This document shows positions 1-7,920 of a stretch of DNA of 64,000 nucleotides, one piece after another (the first letter of the stretch is position 1; each line of letters begins with the position of its first letter). The position numbers were made by a program, and so were the translations under genes. The DNA comes from Gloeobacter violaceus PCC 7421 (lineage in GTDB: Bacteria > Cyanobacteriota > Cyanobacteriia > Gloeobacterales > Gloeobacteraceae): NCBI RefSeq assembly GCF_000011385.1, contig NC_005125.1, forward strand, positions 1-64,000. The letters run 5' to 3'. The notes under the pieces were generated by a model. That model was not told where the DNA came from and ran no database searches. It was given only the letters and a program-made list of their open reading frames with translations.

Positions 1-2
1 AT

Positions 3-33
3 TTAAATCGTTAATCGTCGATCAACGATTTAA
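3..33. promoter_or_regulatory. Putative ArsR operator upstream of arsI
   Basis: Perfect inverted repeat TTAAATCGTT / AACGATTTAA (3-12 and 24-33, 11-base spacer), with a second small palindrome ATCG-T-CGAT inside it. It ends 18 bases before the arsI start. The inner 16 bases at 7-22 recur with one change at 953-968, in front of aqpS, so one regulator probably binds both. The gene for a likely regulator, ArsR, lies at 595. The assignment is inferred from position and symmetry. Confidence 0.7.
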
Positions 34-51
34 CTGATTTTGGAGTCCCCC

Positions 52-525
52 ATGGAATTTCGCCCGCACATCAGCTTGAACGTGACGGACCTCGAAGCGT
101 CGGTGCGCTTTTACCGTGCCGCCTTCGCCGCCGAGCCCACCAAACATTATGCCGATTACGCCAACTTTCGCCTGGAGGAGCCGGCACTGCACCTGGCTCT
201 GGTGGCGCAGCCGGGTCCGGTGCGTGCGCGCTCCGGCGACGAGCACTTCGGTATCGAAATGTTCGATGCCGGGCAACTGGCGCTCTGGCAGTCGCGGGCC
301 AAAGCCGCTGGTTTGCCGATGCGCACCGAGAACGCCGTCACCTGCTGCTACGCGGTGGGGGATAAATTTTGGCTCACCGACCCGGACGGCAATGACTGGG
401 AATTTTGGGTGCGCACCGACGAAGCGGCGGCCATGCACGGCGAGGGCGAGAGCCGGCCCCAGGAGCAAACTTGCTGCGCTCCGGCACCCGCGGCGCTCTC
501 GACTCAGCAAACCTGCTGTGGTTGA
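52..525 (+). CDS. arsI: ArsI-like C-As lyase (glyoxalase/VOC fold)
   Basis: Vicinal-oxygen-chelate protein of 157 residues resembling ArsI, the Fe(II) dioxygenase that splits the carbon-arsenic bond of trivalent organoarsenicals such as methylarsenite. Candidate metal ligands are His6, His65 and Glu117, and the As-binding vicinal cysteines are Cys98-Cys99 in a TCCY motif; spacing agrees with characterised ArsI. Two further Cys pairs sit in the C-terminal tail (TCCAP and TCCG), a common thiol-rich end in this family. The ATG at 52 follows GGAG at 42-45; a TTG at 40 is unlikely. It is the first gene of an arsenic cluster, behind a strong palindrome. CadI-type cadmium-induced proteins are close relatives, but the arsenic context favours ArsI. 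Confidence 0.85.
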   Translation: MEFRPHISLNVTDLEASVRFYRAAFAAEPTKHYADYANFRLEEPALHLALVAQPGPVRARSGDEHFGIEMFDAGQLALWQSRAKAAGLPMRTENAVTCCYAVGDKFWLTDPDGNDWEFWVRTDEAAAMHGEGESRPQEQTCCAPAPAALSTQQTCCG

Positions 526-550
526 AGCGCCGCACGGCCCGGTAGGCGCG

Positions 551-578
551 TTGACGCCGGTCGGTATACTGCTAATAC
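551..578 (+). promoter_or_regulatory. Sigma70-like promoter of arsR1
   Basis: TTGACG at 551-556 and TAATAC at 573-578 with a 16-base spacer, just before the arsR start at 595. The ArsR palindrome seen at 3-33 and 952-969 is absent here, so arsR1 may have its own weakly controlled promoter as well as read-through from arsI. Confidence 0.5.
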
Positions 579-594
579 CGGATGTGACCTGCCG

Positions 595-927
595 ATGAGC
601 CTCCACAGTTGTGCTCCCTGTTTGCCCGCCGAAGCGCCCCTCTTCACACCGCAAGACGAAGAAGAAGAGCGCCAGTTCGCCACCCTTTGCAAAGCGCTCG
701 GCCACCCGATCCGGGTGCGCATTCTCAAGATTCTTGCTACCCGCGCCACCTGCATCTGCGGCGACCTAGTCGAGATGTTGCCGGTGTCGCAGTCGACCGT
801 CTCCGAGCACCTGCGCATCCTCAAGCAGGCGGGGCTGGTGCAGGGGGAGGTGGACGGACCCCGCGTCTGCTACTGCATCGACCCAGCCACCCTCGGGCGC
901 TTCAAAACTCTTGCCGGGTCGCTGTAG
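595..927 (+). CDS. arsR: ArsR-family arsenic-responsive repressor (copy 1)
   Basis: Winged-helix repressor of 110 residues, typical of ArsR/SmtB. The DNA-recognition helix reads SQSTVSEHLRILKQAGLV. A CIC motif (Cys53 and Cys55, in ATCICGDL) sits at the start of that region, as in the arsenite site of classical ArsR, with extra cysteines at 6, 9 and 32 that could complete a site. When As(III) binds, such proteins leave the operator. Candidate operators are the near-identical palindromes at 7-22 and 953-968, which flank the gene and would govern arsI and aqpS-arsC-arsH. No strong ribosome-binding site is seen at the ATG. Confidence 0.9.
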   Translation: MSLHSCAPCLPAEAPLFTPQDEEEERQFATLCKALGHPIRVRILKILATRATCICGDLVEMLPVSQSTVSEHLRILKQAGLVQGEVDGPRVCYCIDPATLGRFKTLAGSL

Positions 928-951
928 CGGCGCTTTGTGCTCTGGCAAACC

Positions 952-978
952 CATCGTTAATCGACGATGCCCTATCAT
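952..978 (+). promoter_or_regulatory. ArsR operator and -10 element of aqpS-arsC-arsH
   Basis: Inverted repeat CATCGT-N6-ACGATG at 952-969, followed at 973-978 by TATCAT, a plausible -10 box. Fifteen of the 16 bases at 953-968 match 7-22 upstream of arsI. The operator lies just upstream of the -10, where a bound repressor would block RNA polymerase. A transcript from here would start near 985, which disfavours the upstream in-frame ATG at 977 as the aqpS start. Confidence 0.65.
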
Positions 979-1007
979 GTTCCCTGTGCTCGCCGACAAG
1001 AGGAGCG

Positions 1008-1046
1008 ATGAACCTATCTCACCCCAGCCAAGCGAGGCAGCCGTGA
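1008..1046 (+). CDS. Possible 12-codon leader ORF before aqpS
   Basis: An ATG at 1008 follows a very good Shine-Dalgarno (AGGAG at 1001-1005). It opens a 12-residue ORF (MNLSHPSQARQP) whose TGA stop at 1044-1046 overlaps a GTG at 1043 in the aqpS frame (GTGA). This is the usual geometry of translational coupling. The peptide has no recognisable feature, and no data show it is made. Alternatively aqpS starts further upstream and this is chance. Confidence 0.35.
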   Translation: MNLSHPSQARQP

Positions 1047-1792
1047 GCCGTCCGGCCTCCGCCCCAGCCCGTGCCCCTTCCGGGAGTGACACCCCGGTCG
1101 AATCGACCTGGCCCCGGCGCGAACTGCTGGCCGAGGCGGTGGGCACTTTTGTACTGGTCTTCGCAGGCACCGGCGCGGTGGTGGTCAACGCCGTCTCGGG
1201 CGGCGCCCTCACCCATCTGGGTATCAGCTTCGTCTTCGGGGCGGTGGTGGCGGCGCTCATCTACACCCTGGGCCACATCAGCGGCGCCCACATCAATCCG
1301 GCGGTCACGCTGACGCTGTGGGCGCTCGGTCGCTTTCCGGCCCGGCGCGTCGTGCCCTATATGCTGGTGCAACTGGCTGGAGCGGCGGCGGCGAGTGTGG
1401 CGGTGCTCGTCTGTTTCGGCAATCAGGCAAAGCTCGGGGCGACGTTGCCCCTGGCGGGCAACTGGGCGCAAGCGTTCGCAGTCGAGTTGCTGCTGACGTT
1501 CATTTTGATGCTGGTCATCTGCGGCTCAGCCCTCGATGCGCGCGCGCCCCGAGGATTCGCGGGACTCGCCATTGGTCTGACCGTCGGACTGGAGGCAGGC
1601 TTCGGTGGACCGATCTCCGGGGCGAGCATGAACCCGGCCCGCTCCTTTGGCCCAGCGCTGGTGGCGGGAGCCTGGGAGGCGCACTGGGTCTACTGGTTGG
1701 CACCCATCGCCGGGGCGCTGCTAGCCGGTTGGGTGTGGCATCAGATGCGCGACCCGCTCGAAGAGACGTCCTCAAGACTCGATGGAGGCTAG
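1043..1792 (+). CDS. aqpS: Aquaglyceroporin (AqpS-like, arsenite channel)
   Basis: MIP-family channel with about six membrane segments and both NPA half-helices: HINPAVTLT near the middle and SMNPARSFGP in the second half. In an ars operon such a channel lets As(III) made by ArsC diffuse out of the cell. The order arsR-aqpS-arsC-arsH matches the Sinorhizobium meliloti operon, where AqpS replaces the ArsB pump. No ArsB or Acr3 gene is present here. The start is uncertain: GTG 1043 leaves a Pro/Ala-rich tail of about 30 residues before helix 1 and overlaps a small upstream ORF; ATG 977 is in frame but lacks a ribosome site and lies before the likely transcript start. It ends six bases before arsC. 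Confidence 0.85.
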   Translation: MSRPASAPARAPSGSDTPVESTWPRRELLAEAVGTFVLVFAGTGAVVVNAVSGGALTHLGISFVFGAVVAALIYTLGHISGAHINPAVTLTLWALGRFPARRVVPYMLVQLAGAAAASVAVLVCFGNQAKLGATLPLAGNWAQAFAVELLLTFILMLVICGSALDARAPRGFAGLAIGLTVGLEAGFGGPISGASMNPARSFGPALVAGAWEAHWVYWLAPIAGALLAGWVWHQMRDPLEETSSRLDGG

Positions 1793-1798
1793 ATCGTC

Positions 1799-2215
1799 GT
1801 GAAGAAAGTGATGTTTGTGTGCAAGCGCAATTCCTGCCGCTCGCAGATGGCCGAAGGCTACGCCCGCACCCTGGGAGCCGGGGTGATCGAGGTGGTCAGC
1901 TCGGGGCTGGAGGCAAGCCGTGTGCACCCGACGGCCGTCCAGGTGATGGCTGCGGCGGGTGTCGATATTGCGGGTCAAATTTCCAAGCCCCTGAGTGATT
2001 TCGGCTCGGAGGATTTTGACGTGGTCATCTCGCTGTGCGGCTGCGGGGTGAATTTGCCGGAGGCGTGGCTGACGCGCGAGATTTTCGAAGACTGGCGCGT
2101 CGAGGACCCGGACGGGCAACCTGTCGAGGTCTTCCACCGGGTACGAGACGAAATCAAACAGCGCGTCCAAAATCTGGTCGATGCGCTGCGCACGCAACCG
2201 GCCACCCGCGCTTGA
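1799..2215 (+). CDS. arsC: Arsenate reductase, Synechocystis type
   Basis: Low-molecular-weight-phosphatase fold protein of 138 residues. It carries the P-loop VCKRNSCRS with nucleophile Cys8, and the redox pair Cys80 and Cys82 in SLCGCG. These three positions are exactly those used by Synechocystis ArsC, which reduces arsenate to arsenite with glutathione and glutaredoxin. The start is GTG, six bases after aqpS, so the two are probably one transcript. The product arsenite would be the substrate of the neighbouring channel. A protein tyrosine phosphatase role is unlikely given Cys80/82 and the context. Confidence 0.92.
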   Translation: MKKVMFVCKRNSCRSQMAEGYARTLGAGVIEVVSSGLEASRVHPTAVQVMAAAGVDIAGQISKPLSDFGSEDFDVVISLCGCGVNLPEAWLTREIFEDWRVEDPDGQPVEVFHRVRDEIKQRVQNLVDALRTQPATRA

Positions 2216-2262
2216 ATGGATACCCGCTTGTACCTGTTGGCCTGTCCTGGCGCGATCTGAGC

Positions 2263-2898
2263 ATGTCCGACTTCGAGCATCCCCCCCGGATTTTGTTTTT
2301 GTACGGTTCGCTGCGCGAGCGCTCCTACAGCCGCCTGCTCGCTGAAGAGGCCGGCCGGATTATCGCCGATATGGGAGCAGAAGTACGCTTTTACGACCCG
2401 CGCACTCTGCCCGTCTACGCCGGCGTCGAGCCCGATCACCCCAAAGTGCAGGAATTGCGCGATCTGAGTCTCTGGTCGGAAGGCCAGGTGTGGTCGAGTC
2501 CTGAGATGCACGGGCAAATCACTGGCATCCTCAAAAATCAGATCGACTGGATCCCGCTGACGTTGGGATCGCTGCGGCCCACCCAGGGGCGTACCCTCGC
2601 CGTCATGCAGGTAAGCGGCGGCTCCCAGTCGTTCAACGCCGTCAACACGCTGCGCTTGCTCGGTCGCTGGATGCGCATGTTCACCATCCCCAACCAGTCG
2701 TCGGTGGCCAAGGCCTATAACGAATTTCATGAGGACGGCACCATGAAGGACTCGCCCTACCGGGATCGGGTGATCGACGTCATGGAAGAACTGTACAAAT
2801 TCACTGTCTTGCTCCGTCCCCACACCGCCCACCTCACCGACCGCTACAGCGAGCGCAAGGAAAAGGCGGCCCAGGCAATGGCCGACCAGAAGCCGTGA
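2263..2898 (+). CDS. arsH: ArsH NADPH-dependent FMN oxidoreductase
   Basis: Flavodoxin-like protein of 211 residues. The FMN phosphate loop is [10 protein letters not shown] near residues 16-25, followed by the ArsH signatures SSPEMHGQ and the later [10 protein letters not shown]. ArsH proteins oxidise trivalent methylarsenicals and reduce quinones or azo dyes; they often accompany arsC. The ATG at 2263 was chosen because it gives the usual ArsH N-terminus, 47 bases after arsC. Together with ArsI it gives this cluster two activities toward organoarsenicals. Confidence 0.93.
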   Translation: MSDFEHPPRILFLYGSLRERSYSRLLAEEAGRIIADMGAEVRFYDPRTLPVYAGVEPDHPKVQELRDLSLWSEGQVWSSPEMHGQITGILKNQIDWIPLTLGSLRPTQGRTLAVMQVSGGSQSFNAVNTLRLLGRWMRMFTIPNQSSVAKAYNEFHEDGTMKDSPYRDRVIDVMEELYKFTVLLRPHTAHLTDRYSERKEKAAQAMADQKP

Positions 2899-2932
2899 TT
2901 CTGTCCCATTCCCCACAAACACGAGCAACCCC

Positions 2933-3379
2933 ATGGAACAGTCGATTACAGAAAATTTGTGGTGGGTCATCCCCGGCAAGCTCGGAGGCGTCCGCAAACC
3001 GACCGAAGCAGAGATCGCCGAGTTGCAGGCGAGCGGTGTCGGAGGGATTGTCTCGGTGATGGACGACCCCGGCAATCTCGACCTGTACGAACGGGCGGGG
3101 CTGCCGTACCGTTGGCTGCCGGTGAAGGGCGGAACAGCCCCAACCCGCGAGCAGATTACCCAGTTGCAGGACTTCGTCGAGGAGCAAAATGCCCTCGGTG
3201 CAGGTGTGGCCGTGCACTGCACCAGCGGCAGACGGCGCACCGGCACTTTCCTCGCGGCCTATTTGATCGCCCAGAGCCATTCGAGCGAGGAAGCACTGCA
3301 AATTGTCCAGACCGCCAATCCCGACGTCGAACTGAGGGAAGCGCAAATCGAGTTTTTGCGGAATTTTGCCCGGCCATGA
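2933..3379 (+). CDS. Dual-specificity/tyrosine-phosphatase-like protein
   Basis: Protein of 148 residues with the cysteine-phosphatase signature HCTSGRRRTGTF (the CX5R loop) near residues 89-100 and an upstream Asp-containing loop (VMDDPGN) that could be the general acid. It resembles small archaeal/bacterial DSP-type phosphatases acting on phosphoproteins or small phosphates. It follows arsH by 34 bases on the same strand and precedes the second arsR. Whether it acts in arsenic handling (arsenate is a phosphate mimic) or is just a passenger cannot be told. Confidence 0.75.
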   Translation: MEQSITENLWWVIPGKLGGVRKPTEAEIAELQASGVGGIVSVMDDPGNLDLYERAGLPYRWLPVKGGTAPTREQITQLQDFVEEQNALGAGVAVHCTSGRRRTGTFLAAYLIAQSHSSEEALQIVQTANPDVELREAQIEFLRNFARP

Positions 3380-3440
3380 CTCGGCCTCGAACGATTGTGC
3401 ATCCGATACGACAAGTCTTGTTCCTGCTCCGGTTACAGTG

Positions 3441-3457
3441 AGTAAAGCGCACTTACT
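3441..3457. promoter_or_regulatory. Inverted repeat upstream of arsR2
   Basis: AGTAA-N7-TTACT, 20 bases before the arsR2 start. A related repeat, AAGTAA-N8-TTACTT, is found at 11560-11579 before pstS5. It may be an autoregulatory operator. The differing spacer lengths make the link uncertain. Confidence 0.4.
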
Positions 3458-3476
3458 GTCTAGCTGAGGTAGACCC

Positions 3477-3824
3477 TTGCTCCAACAGAAATTGATTCAT
3501 AGCGACTGTCTGAGCGCCGAGCAGTTCGCCGCCCAGTTTCACGCGCTCTCCGAACCGCTGCGCCTGCAGGTGCTGGAGGTGCTGCGCGCCCAGGAATTGT
3601 GCGTCTGCGAACTGGGCGAAAAACTGGGGGTGGCCCAGTCTAAACTTTCATTTCATCTCAAAACGCTTAAAGAAGCCGGTCTGGTGCGCACGCGCCAGGA
3701 GAAGCGCTGGGTCTACTACAGTGTCAACTTGCCCGGCCTGGTCGCCGTTGAGCAGTACCTGGCCGACTACCGGCGCTTCAGCCCGCTGCTCCCGGCGCGC
3801 TCCTGCGACGACAGCCCCAAATAA
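3477..3824 (+). CDS. arsR: ArsR-family repressor (copy 2)
   Basis: Repressor of 115 residues with the classical metal-site motif ELCVCEL (Cys42 and Cys44) at the start of the recognition region, followed by GVAQSKLSFHLKTLKEAGLV. This is closer to classical ArsR than the copy at 595. The TTG start at 3477 gives the expected N-terminus. It is immediately followed by an ATCAA-N6-TTGAT palindrome at 3826-3841 and the pst operon, so it is the best candidate for regulating phosphate-binding genes in response to arsenic. Two non-identical ArsR proteins in one island suggest two operator specificities. Confidence 0.9.
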   Translation: MLQQKLIHSDCLSAEQFAAQFHALSEPLRLQVLEVLRAQELCVCELGEKLGVAQSKLSFHLKTLKEAGLVRTRQEKRWVYYSVNLPGLVAVEQYLADYRRFSPLLPARSCDDSPK

Positions 3825-3825
3825 A

Positions 3826-3870
3826 ATCAAGCTTTATTGATATTGACAAAACAAACTATCTTGATACGAT
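3826..3870 (+). promoter_or_regulatory. ArsR-type operator and promoter of pstS1-pstCAB
   Basis: Palindrome ATCAA-N6-TTGAT at 3826-3841 abuts a -35 box TTGACA (3843-3848). A -10 box TACGAT lies at 3865-3870 (16-base spacer) with an extended TG at 3862-3863. ATCAA/TTGAT half-sites with about six bases between them are typical of ArsR/SmtB operators as I recall them. No Pho box is visible here. A leader of about 130 bases would separate the promoter from pstS1. Confidence 0.6.
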
Positions 3871-3978
3871 AGGGCGTGTCCGGGTCCTGCGAGGTGTCCT
3901 ATTGCTTTGATTTGCGGGCTTCTGTGCAACGGTCTGCAGAGCAGGGACATGGAATGTAGGTACCGGATTACAAGGTCC

Positions 3979-3990
3979 ATCAATTTTGAT
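3979..3990. promoter_or_regulatory. ATCAA-N2-TTGAT palindrome before pstS1
   Basis: A perfect 12-base palindrome carrying the same half-sites as 3826-3841 but with a two-base spacer, directly before the pstS1 ribosome site (AGAAGAGGA). It could be a second half-site pair for the same regulator or a chance match. Confidence 0.35.
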
Positions 3991-4004
3991 AGAAGAGGAC
4001 ACCT

Positions 4005-5027
4005 ATGTTATCGGTACGCGCAAAAGCAGCGGCAGCCGGTGTGGCGGCGGCTGGTTTGATTGGCACGTTTTTGAGCATGCCCGCGCACCAGGCGCAGGCC
4101 CAGTCCCAACAGACCATCAAGGTCGACGGTTCGAGCACGGTCTTCCCGATCACCGAGGCGGTGGCCGAGGAATTCCAGAAAAGCAAAAAGGGCGCAGTCA
4201 GGGTGACCGTCGGCGTCTCGGGCACCGGCGGCGGCTTTAAAAAGTTCTGCCGCGGTGAGACCGATATCTCCGACGCTTCGCGTCCGATTCTCAAAAAAGA
4301 AATGGACGCCTGCAAGGAGGCAGCAATTCAATACGTCGAGTTGCCGGTGGCCTACGACGCGCTGACGGTCATGGTCAATCCGTCCAACACCTGGGCGAGC
4401 ACGATGACAGTAGCGGAACTCAAAAAAATCTGGGAACCCGAGGCCCAGGGCAAAGTCACCAACTGGAATCAGGTGCGCTCGTCGTTTCCGAACGCGCCCC
4501 TGAAACTCTACGGCCCCGGTGCCGACTCCGGCACCTTCGACTACTTCACCGAAGCCGTGGTCGGTAAATCCAAAGCCAGCCGCGGCGATTTTACCGCTTC
4601 TGAAGACGACAACGTCCTGGTGCAGGGCATCGCCAACGACAAAAACGCCCTCGGTTACTTTGGCTACGCCTACTACGCCGAAAATAAGAGCAAGCTCAAG
4701 GCGGTGGGCGTCGACGGGGGCAAAGGACCTGTGCTCCCCTCGGACAAGACGGTCGAAGACGGCACCTACAACCCCCTCTCGCGGCCCATCTTCATCTACG
4801 TGAGCAACAAAGCGATGGCCCGGCCCGAGGTCAAGGAGTTCGTCGAGTTCTACCTCAAGAGCGCACCGACCCTGGTTAAGCAAGTCAAGTACGTCCCGCT
4901 GCCCAAAAAAGCCTACGACGTGGCTCTGAGCCACTTCCAGAAGAACCGCATGGGCACCGTCTTCGGCGGAGAGGCGGAGGTGGGCCTCAAGATCGAGGAT
5001 CTGCTGAGCCGCGAAGCGAAGTTCTAA
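4005..5027 (+). CDS. pstS: PstS phosphate-binding protein, paralogue 1
   Basis: Periplasmic binding protein of 340 residues with a signal peptide ending near AQA-QS (about residue 33). It has the PstS anion-binding loops GSSTVFPIT at the mature N-terminus, [11 protein letters not shown], and [10 protein letters not shown]. It would capture phosphate for the PstCAB importer encoded directly downstream. It is closest to paralogue 4 (10503): both read EPEAQ/EPAAQ then [11 protein letters not shown], unlike paralogues 2, 3 and 5. A hairpin with a T-run separates it from pstC, which would favour pstS over the membrane genes. Whether this copy discriminates phosphate from arsenate cannot be read from sequence. 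Confidence 0.92.
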   Translation: MLSVRAKAAAAGVAAAGLIGTFLSMPAHQAQAQSQQTIKVDGSSTVFPITEAVAEEFQKSKKGAVRVTVGVSGTGGGFKKFCRGETDISDASRPILKKEMDACKEAAIQYVELPVAYDALTVMVNPSNTWASTMTVAELKKIWEPEAQGKVTNWNQVRSSFPNAPLKLYGPGADSGTFDYFTEAVVGKSKASRGDFTASEDDNVLVQGIANDKNALGYFGYAYYAENKSKLKAVGVDGGKGPVLPSDKTVEDGTYNPLSRPIFIYVSNKAMARPEVKEFVEFYLKSAPTLVKQVKYVPLPKKAYDVALSHFQKNRMGTVFGGEAEVGLKIEDLLSREAKF

Positions 5028-5042
5028 ACTTTGGTCTGCGTG

Positions 5043-5077
5043 GGTAGGGCGCGTGCCTTGGCGCGGCCCTGCCTTTT
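5043..5077 (+). terminator. Hairpin attenuator between pstS1 and pstC
   Basis: Left arm 5043-5053 pairs with right arm 5062-5073, about 11 pairs with one bulge, mostly G-C, followed by TTTTCTT. This is a rho-independent terminator in the middle of an operon. Partial read-through would yield many pstS messages per pstCAB message, matching the need for excess binding protein. Confidence 0.7.
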
Positions 5078-5095
5078 CTTGTCACCCTACGCGTC

Positions 5096-6052
5096 ATGGC
5101 ATTGATGGCCACCAGCGATCCTTCCAGTCTTCAGAGCCGGGGCCGCCCCGCGGGCGGTGCCTTGCGCTACCGGCCCCTGCGCAACCTGCGCGAGCGGGCG
5201 ATCGAACTGGTACTGCTGCTTGCCGCCCTCTCCTCGGTGCTCACGACCGCCGGTATCGTCGCGGTGTTGTTGTTCGAGTCGTTCCAGTTTTTCGCCCAGG
5301 TGCCGCTGGGGCAATTTCTCACCGACACCCAGTGGACGCCTTTGTTCGCCAATCCCCGCTACGGCATCCTGCCGCTGGTGGCCGGGACGCTGGTGACCAC
5401 GGTGGTTGCCCTGGTTGTGGCCATTCCCCTGGGCACGATCGCCGCCATCTACCTGAGCGAGTACGCCCCCGCCCAGCTGCGCGAGGTGGCCAAGCCCGTC
5501 CTCGAATTGTTGAGCGCCGTGCCGACGGTGGTTTACGGTTACTTCGCGCTGTTGTTCGTGACGCCGCTGCTGCAGAAAATCTACCCGGATCTGCCCGGCT
5601 TCAACATGCTGAGCGCCGGGCTGGTGATCGGGATCATGATTATCCCCTATGTGTCGTCGCTCAGCGAGGATGCGATGCGCTCGGTGCCGATGGCGATTCG
5701 GGAGGGCTCCTACGCCATGGGGGCGACGCGCATGCAGACCGCCCTGCGCGTCGTGGTGCCTTCGGCCTTCTCAGGAATCGCCTCCGCCTACGTGCTGGGC
5801 TTCTCGCGGGCCATCGGCGAGACGATGATCGTGGCCATCGCCGCGGGCACCCAGCCCAATTTGACCCTTAACCCGACGGAGCCGGCAGCGACGATCACCG
5901 CCTACATCGTTCAGGTGAGCCTAGGCGATTTGCCCCACGGCACACTGGCCTACCAGACGATTTTTGCCGCCGGCCTGATGCTGCTCGCGATGACCCTCAC
6001 GTTCAACATCGCCGGCCATCTGCTGCGCAAGCGCTTCCGGGAGGTCTACTGA
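5096..6052 (+). CDS. pstC: Phosphate ABC transporter permease PstC
   Basis: Inner-membrane permease of 318 residues with about six membrane helices. The EAA-type coupling loop appears as REGSYAMGATRMQT...GFSRAIGETM, which contacts the PstB ATPase. It forms the heterodimeric channel with PstA. The stop TGA overlaps the pstA ATG by one base (TGATG), so they are translationally coupled. The soluble N-terminal stretch of about 35 residues is Arg-rich, as expected for the cytoplasmic side. Confidence 0.93.
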   Translation: MALMATSDPSSLQSRGRPAGGALRYRPLRNLRERAIELVLLLAALSSVLTTAGIVAVLLFESFQFFAQVPLGQFLTDTQWTPLFANPRYGILPLVAGTLVTTVVALVVAIPLGTIAAIYLSEYAPAQLREVAKPVLELLSAVPTVVYGYFALLFVTPLLQKIYPDLPGFNMLSAGLVIGIMIIPYVSSLSEDAMRSVPMAIREGSYAMGATRMQTALRVVVPSAFSGIASAYVLGFSRAIGETMIVAIAAGTQPNLTLNPTEPAATITAYIVQVSLGDLPHGTLAYQTIFAAGLMLLAMTLTFNIAGHLLRKRFREVY

Positions 6053-6966
6053 TGGACGCGGTGCAACTGCGTGAGGCGATCAAAAGCCGCAAGCGCGCCG
6101 ATCTCAGCTTTGCCGCCGCCGGATTGCTGGCGCTGCTGGTCGGGCTGGTGACGCTGACGGCGTTGATGGTGGATCTGGCCGTCGACGGTACCGCCCGGTT
6201 GCGGCCTGAATTTTTTACTTCCTTTCCCTCCCGCTTTGCCGAGCAGGCCGGGATCTTGTCGGCCTGGGTGGGCAGCTGCCTGGTGATGCTGGTGACGGCG
6301 GCGGCGGCGGTGCCTTTGGGGGTGGCGTCGGGCATTTACCTGGAGGAGTACGCCCCCAAAAACTGGTTCACCGAGATTATCGAGGTCAATATCACCAACC
6401 TCGCCGGGGTGCCTTCGATCATCTTCGGGCTGATGGCTTTGGGGTTATTTGTCTACGGTCTGGGATTGGGGGAGAGCATCCTCACTGCCGGGCTCACCCT
6501 GGCACTGCTTATCTTGCCTATCGTGATCGTCTCGACGCGCGAATCGCTGCGGGCGGTGCCCGACTCGATCCGCGAAGCCGCCTACGCCCTCGGGGCCACC
6601 CGCTGGCAGGTGGTGAGCGACCATATCCTGCCCTATTCGACCGGCGGCATCCTGACAGGGATCATCATCGGCCTCTCGCGGGCGATCGGCGAGACGGCCC
6701 CGCTTATCACCATCGGTGCTTTGACCTTTATCGCCTTCTTGCCGGATTTACCCTTGCGGGCCGAGTTTCCGTTTTTCTCCTTCCAGTGGCTTTCCTCGGG
6801 CTTCACGGTGCTGCCCATCCAGATGTTCAACTGGGTGTCGCGCCCCCAAGAGGCTTTTCAGCTCAACGCTGCTGCCGCCGGACTGGTGCTTATCGTGATG
6901 ACCCTCGGCATGAACGCGCTCGCCATCTACTTGCGCTACTCTTTTCGCAAACGCATCAAGTGGTAA
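6052..6966 (+). CDS. pstA: Phosphate ABC transporter permease PstA
   Basis: Second permease subunit, 304 residues, with about six hydrophobic helices. The coupling loop has [14 protein letters not shown]...[11 protein letters not shown], the PstA signature. It begins on the last base of pstC and ends eight bases before pstB, so pstCAB is one operon. Confidence 0.93.
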   Translation: MDAVQLREAIKSRKRADLSFAAAGLLALLVGLVTLTALMVDLAVDGTARLRPEFFTSFPSRFAEQAGILSAWVGSCLVMLVTAAAAVPLGVASGIYLEEYAPKNWFTEIIEVNITNLAGVPSIIFGLMALGLFVYGLGLGESILTAGLTLALLILPIVIVSTRESLRAVPDSIREAAYALGATRWQVVSDHILPYSTGGILTGIIIGLSRAIGETAPLITIGALTFIAFLPDLPLRAEFPFFSFQWLSSGFTVLPIQMFNWVSRPQEAFQLNAAAAGLVLIVMTLGMNALAIYLRYSFRKRIKW

Positions 6967-6974
6967 GAAACCCC

Positions 6975-7760
6975 ATGGCTTCTGCTGTTGAATCCACCCT
7001 CAAGACCAAGGCCCAGACCAGCAACCTCAGCTTCTACTACGGGGCGATCCAGGCACTCAAAAATATCCACCTCACCCTCGCCGAGCACCGGGTGACGGCC
7101 CTCATCGGTCCTTCCGGCTGCGGTAAGACCACCTACTTGCGCTGCTTCAACCGCATGCACGATCTGTATCCGGGCAATCGCTACGAAGGGCAGATCCTGC
7201 TCTACCCGGATGAAGTCAACATTGTCGGTCCCGAGGTGGACCCGATCGAGGTGCGCATGCGGGTGAGCATGGTCTTTCAGAAGCCCAACCCCTTTCCCAA
7301 ATCGGTGTACGAAAACGTCGCCTACGGTCTGCGCGTGCGCGGCGTGCGCAACCGCGCGGAACTGGACGAAAAAGTCGAGCGCGCCCTCCGCCAGGCGGCC
7401 CTGTGGGAAGAAGTCAAAGACCGCCTGGCTAGCCTCGCTTTCAACCTCTCGGGGGGACAGCAGCAGCGGCTGTGCATCGCCCGCGCCCTGGCGAGCGAAC
7501 CGGAGATTATCTTATTCGACGAGCCGACCTCCGCCCTCGACCCGCTCGCCACGCTCAAAATCGAGGAGCTGATGGGCAAGCTCAAGCAGTCGATCACCAT
7601 CTTGATCGTCACCCACAACATGCAGCAGGCTGCCCGCATCTCCGATTTCACCGCCTTTATGTACCTGGGTGAGGTGATCGAAAGCGGCCAGACCAACCAG
7701 ATGTTCGACCACCCCACCAACCAGCTGACCGAGCAGTACGTCGCGGGGCACTTCGGGTAA
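6975..7760 (+). CDS. pstB: Phosphate ABC transporter ATPase PstB
   Basis: ATPase of 261 residues with Walker [11 protein letters not shown]-loop [11 protein letters not shown] (diagnostic for PstB), signature LSGGQQQR, Walker [14 protein letters not shown] and H-loop THNMQQA. It powers PstCA. The ATG at 6975 lies eight bases after pstA. No phoU gene follows; instead four stand-alone pstS genes follow, which is unusual. Confidence 0.95.
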   Translation: MASAVESTLKTKAQTSNLSFYYGAIQALKNIHLTLAEHRVTALIGPSGCGKTTYLRCFNRMHDLYPGNRYEGQILLYPDEVNIVGPEVDPIEVRMRVSMVFQKPNPFPKSVYENVAYGLRVRGVRNRAELDEKVERALRQAALWEEVKDRLASLAFNLSGGQQQRLCIARALASEPEIILFDEPTSALDPLATLKIEELMGKLKQSITILIVTHNMQQAARISDFTAFMYLGEVIESGQTNQMFDHPTNQLTEQYVAGHFG

Positions 7761-7765
7761 GTTCA

Positions 7766-7783
7766 AATCAATAAATTTTGATT
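7766..7783. promoter_or_regulatory. ArsR-type palindrome upstream of pstS2
   Basis: AATCAA-N6-TTGATT, a perfect 18-base palindromic site six bases after the pstB stop. It has the same half-sites and spacer as 3826-3841. A second copy with one mismatch follows at 7921-7936. It is a candidate operator for arsenic control of pstS2. Confidence 0.6.
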
Positions 7784-7920
7784 AATAAATCTGAGAGCAA
7801 CATATATTTCCTGAGCAATTTTCAGGCTTCAAATGCCTCGCTAGCTTCTGGATAGGATTCTTGGCGAGAAGCTGTCGTGATGCAGGTATGCGAGAAGGCG
7901 CGGCCGGCCTGCTTTTATAA

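Noticed and set aside
1975-3246. 423-codon open frame on the minus strand across arsC-arsH-phosphatase
   Set aside because: It runs antisense through three recognised genes and shows no domain; a GC-driven shadow.
3825-4004. Pho box before pstS1
   Set aside because: No TTAA-type octamer pair with an 11-base period could be found; only ArsR-type half-sites are visible.
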